Shown here: one piece after another, positions 5,852 through 7,709 of the stretch
Numbering within the stretch: the first letter of the stretch is position 1
Layout of the letters: the number at the start of each line of letters is the position of its first letter
NCBI GenBank assembly: GCA_035543875.1
Contig: DATKIY010000009.1
Coordinates: forward strand, 1-7,709
Origin: DATKIY01 sp035543875
Lineage (GTDB): Bacteria > Actinomycetota > Actinomycetes > JAHEKZ01
DNA: 7,709 nucleotides
Direction of reading: 5' to 3'
Position numbers and translations under genes: made by a program
The notes under the pieces: generated by a model
Databases searched by the model: none
The model's input: only the letters and a program-made list of their open reading frames with translations
What the model was told of the DNA's origin: nothing

Positions 5852-7709
5852 TCATACGAGCGCGGGATCCTGGCTGATGTGAAGGAGCGCCGGGCCGGTG
5901 GATCGGAACAGCTCAGACATGGCGTCCTCTAGCTGGTCGCCACTGTTCACGCTGATTCCAATGGCGCCGCACAGCCTGGCGTACTCGGCAAAGTCTGGGT
6001 TGACCAGAGAGGTCTGCCAGACCGGACGTTGCTCGGCGAGCTGCTCTTTCGAAATCTTGCCGAGCGATCGGTTGTCGAGCAGTACATGCTTGATGGGGAT
6101 GCCGTACTTCACGGCAGTCGTAAGCTCGGCCAGGTACTGACCGAAGCCGCCATCGCCGGTTACGGCAATGATCGGTCGATCTGGTGCCGCCGCCCAAGCG
6201 CCCATCGCCGCTGGGAAACCGAAACCGATGGACCCGAGGTATCCAGACATGAGCACTGGCTGACCCTTGGATTCGAAGTACCGACCAAATGCGTACGCGT
6301 GATTTCCTACGTCGACAGCAATCACGGCATCGGCAGGTGCATGTCGAGACAACGCGGCAAACACGCTAGCCGCGGCAACACCGCGTCCCCGTTCGTCACC
6401 GGCGCGACGCTGTTTCTCACTCCGCCACAACTGCCATCGTTCGGCAACGTCGCTGCGTTGGTTGGTTGCCTTCTCGTCGCGTAGCCGGTCGATCAAGCCG
6501 CCGACGGCAAGTGCTGCGTCGCCGAGGACTCCGACGGCAACCGGATCAAAGCGACCGATTGCTGCTGGGCTCTCGTCTATCTGGATAACGGGCTTGTACG
6601 TTGCGATTCCAGTGTGGTTCGCAAACGACGCCCCGATGACCAGCAGCAGGTCGCTTTCGTTCATCAGCCAGCTGGCAACCGGGGTCCCGCTTCGTCCTAG
6701 TACGCCGCCGGCGAGCTCGTGATCGTCCGGCAGATAACCCTTGGCCTTGAACGTGGTCAGCACGGGTGCACCGAGGCGCTCAGCCAACGCCCGCACCTCA
6801 GCCTTTGCCCCTTCTGCGCCGTGGCCAACGATGATCACCGGACGAAGCGCCGCGGATAGCGCCTCGGCCGCGGCCGATAGCGAGGATGCAGAAGGTGTTT
6901 GCCTTCTATCTGCGGCGCGGCCCTCAGGAGCAGACGCTGCGTCCGCTGACGGGACGTTTTGTAGCTCGTCTGGCAGAACCAGATGTGAGACGCCGCGTGA
7001 GTCGAGCGCATGCTTGGCGGCAATCGCGGTGAGTTCTGCGTGGTCGCTTCCGGCGCCGAGCGTCGCGGTGGAAACTGCAACGTCGCGGAAGATGGCGCTG
7101 AGGTCGAGGTCCTGAAACGCGCCTCGACCTAGTGCCTTGCTCGGAACCTGACCGGACAACGCGATCACCGGCGCGCCGTCGAGCTTTGCGTCGTACAGGC
7201 CGGTCAGGAGGTTGGTGGAACCGGGACCGGCAATCGCGATGCAAGCGGCCAACTCGCCGGTGAGCTTGCCGTACGCGCTCGCCGCGAATGAAGCAGCACC
7301 CTCGTGACGGATACCGATGTATCGAAGGTCGCCACGCTCCTCCGCTCGACGGAGCGCGTCGGCGAGTCCGAGGTTGGAGTGGCCGACCATCCCAAACACA
7401 GCCTTTACGCCCCAAGCGACCATCGTCTCCACAACAACGTCACTCACGGTGCGGACGTCATCGGCGCGCGGTGGAAGCTGGACGTAGACGCCATCTGGTC
7501 GGGCTTCGATCGGGAACGTGGGGACACCGTCTGAGAAACCTGAAGGTGGCTTGCCGGTGATCGGGTCATAGTCATAGCCGTGCCAGGGGCAGCGAAGCCA
7601 GCCGCGTTCGATCGAGCCTTCACCAAGGGGTCCGCCCTGATGTGGGCATCGGTTATCAAGCGCTCCGATGAGCCCGCGACAGCGACTGACCGCCACTGGA
7701 CGTCCATCA
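5852..7709 (-). CDS. Rieske [2Fe-2S] domain fused to a ThDP-dependent enzyme (pyruvate oxidase/acetolactate synthase superfamily), 5' end outside window
   Basis: The frame is open to the right edge: the codons before the GTG at 7696 read D-G-R-P, continuing a Rieske domain, so the true start lies beyond the window. Counting the first full codon (7708) as residue 1, 618 residues are present. Rieske ligands Cys21, His23, Cys40 and His43 occur in CPHQGGPLGEG and CPWHGYDYD; this is the ferredoxin-like type. After ~80 residues comes the ThDP pyrimidine domain, with FGMVGHSNLG and IRHEG, whose Glu136 should activate the cofactor. A central domain (~280-410) follows, then the pyrophosphate domain with GDGGFG (518-523) and Asn546, a GDG-x25-N motif binding Mg-ThDP. 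The YGKLTGELAACIAIAGPGSTNLLTGLYDAK-like region recalls pyruvate oxidases. The substrate is unknown; oxidative decarboxylation of a 2-oxo acid with electrons passing to the Fe-S centre is an inference. No PoxB-like C-terminal membrane helix is evident. Confidence 0.88.
   Translation of the reverse strand, partial: DGRPVAVSRCRGLIGALDNRCPHQGGPLGEGSIERGWLRCPWHGYDYDPITGKPPSGFSDGVPTFPIEARPDGVYVQLPPRADDVRTVSDVVVETMVAWGVKAVFGMVGHSNLGLADALRRAEERGDLRYIGIRHEGAASFAASAYGKLTGELAACIAIAGPGSTNLLTGLYDAKLDGAPVIALSGQVPSKALGRGAFQDLDLSAIFRDVAVSTATLGAGSDHAELTAIAAKHALDSRGVSHLVLPDELQNVPSADAASAPEGRAADRRQTPSASSLSAAAEALSAALRPVIIVGHGAEGAKAEVRALAERLGAPVLTTFKAKGYLPDDHELAGGVLGRSGTPVASWLMNESDLLLVIGASFANHTGIATYKPVIQIDESPAAIGRFDPVAVGVLGDAALAVGGLIDRLRDEKATNQRSDVAERWQLWRSEKQRRAGDERGRGVAAASVFAALSRHAPADAVIAVDVGNHAYAFGRYFESKGQPVLMSGYLGSIGFGFPAAMGAWAAAPDRPIIAVTGDGGFGQYLAELTTAVKYGIPIKHVLLDNRSLGKISKEQLAEQRPVWQTSLVNPDFAEYARLCGAIGISVNSGDQLEDAMSELFRSTGPALLHISQDPALV

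Noticed and set aside
5166..5855. Minus-strand 229-codon frame overlapping the sigma factor in another frame
   Set aside because: It is Arg/Gly-rich translation typical of a shifted reading of a GC-rich gene. The sigma factor frame has clear domains and a strong ribosome site.
7694..7696. GTG at 7696 as the true start of the Rieske-ThDP gene
   Set aside because: The frame stays open upstream and the preceding codons fit a Rieske domain N-terminal strand, so the start is beyond the window.
7444..7707. Possible short gene starting ATG at 7707 on the minus strand
   Set aside because: It is out of frame with the Rieske domain, which continues cleanly to the window edge (D-G-R-P before the GTG at 7696). 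The ATG frame shows no domain.
1..7709. Mobile element, CRISPR array, tRNA or attachment site
   Set aside because: No transposase or integrase motifs, no direct repeat arrays, no tRNA-like cloverleaf and no terminal repeats were seen by eye on either strand.

Overview
The window has moderately high GC (about 60% by eye). It uses GTG start codons freely, and its genes resemble actinobacterial families: a cysteine-rich PotD-type binding protein, an ECF sigma factor paired with a short zf-HC2 anti-sigma factor, and an HExxH membrane protein with a following DE..AEC-like segment. An actinobacterium is the likeliest source. Several leucine TTA codons (for example in the second permease, the HExxH protein and the formamidase) argue against a very high-GC Streptomyces. 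This assignment is inference from protein style, not a database match.

Left part, plus strand (1-4887). The window opens in the last ~100 codons of a spermidine/putrescine-type ABC substrate-binding protein. A 111-base gap with two consecutive RNA hairpins follows, then two permeases of PotB and PotC type. No ATPase gene is visible; it may lie upstream of the window. After a 68-base gap come a small two-helix membrane protein with an HExxH motif, a kynureninase (KynU) and an alpha/beta hydrolase that is probably kynurenine formamidase. The last three genes are 11 and 7 bases apart, so they look co-transcribed. Together the two enzymes would turn N-formylkynurenine into kynurenine and then into anthranilate plus alanine. 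Tryptophan 2,3-dioxygenase, which would supply N-formylkynurenine, is not in the window. Whether the transporter feeds this pathway is an open inference.

Right part, minus strand (7709-4912). Reading leftward, a large protein enters from beyond the right edge. It has an N-terminal Rieske [2Fe-2S] domain fused to a complete thiamine-diphosphate enzyme of the pyruvate oxidase/acetolactate synthase superfamily. It is followed after 54 bases by an ECF sigma factor, whose stop codon overlaps the start of a zinc-finger (ZAS-type) anti-sigma factor by 8 bases. The two gene groups converge on a compact perfect inverted repeat at 4891-4907 that can serve as a terminator for both strands.

No RNA genes, insertion sequences, CRISPR arrays or long repeats were seen. 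The most unusual item is the Rieske-ThDP fusion, together with its placement immediately upstream of a potentially redox- or zinc-responsive sigma/anti-sigma pair. No gap between genes exceeds about 110 bases.
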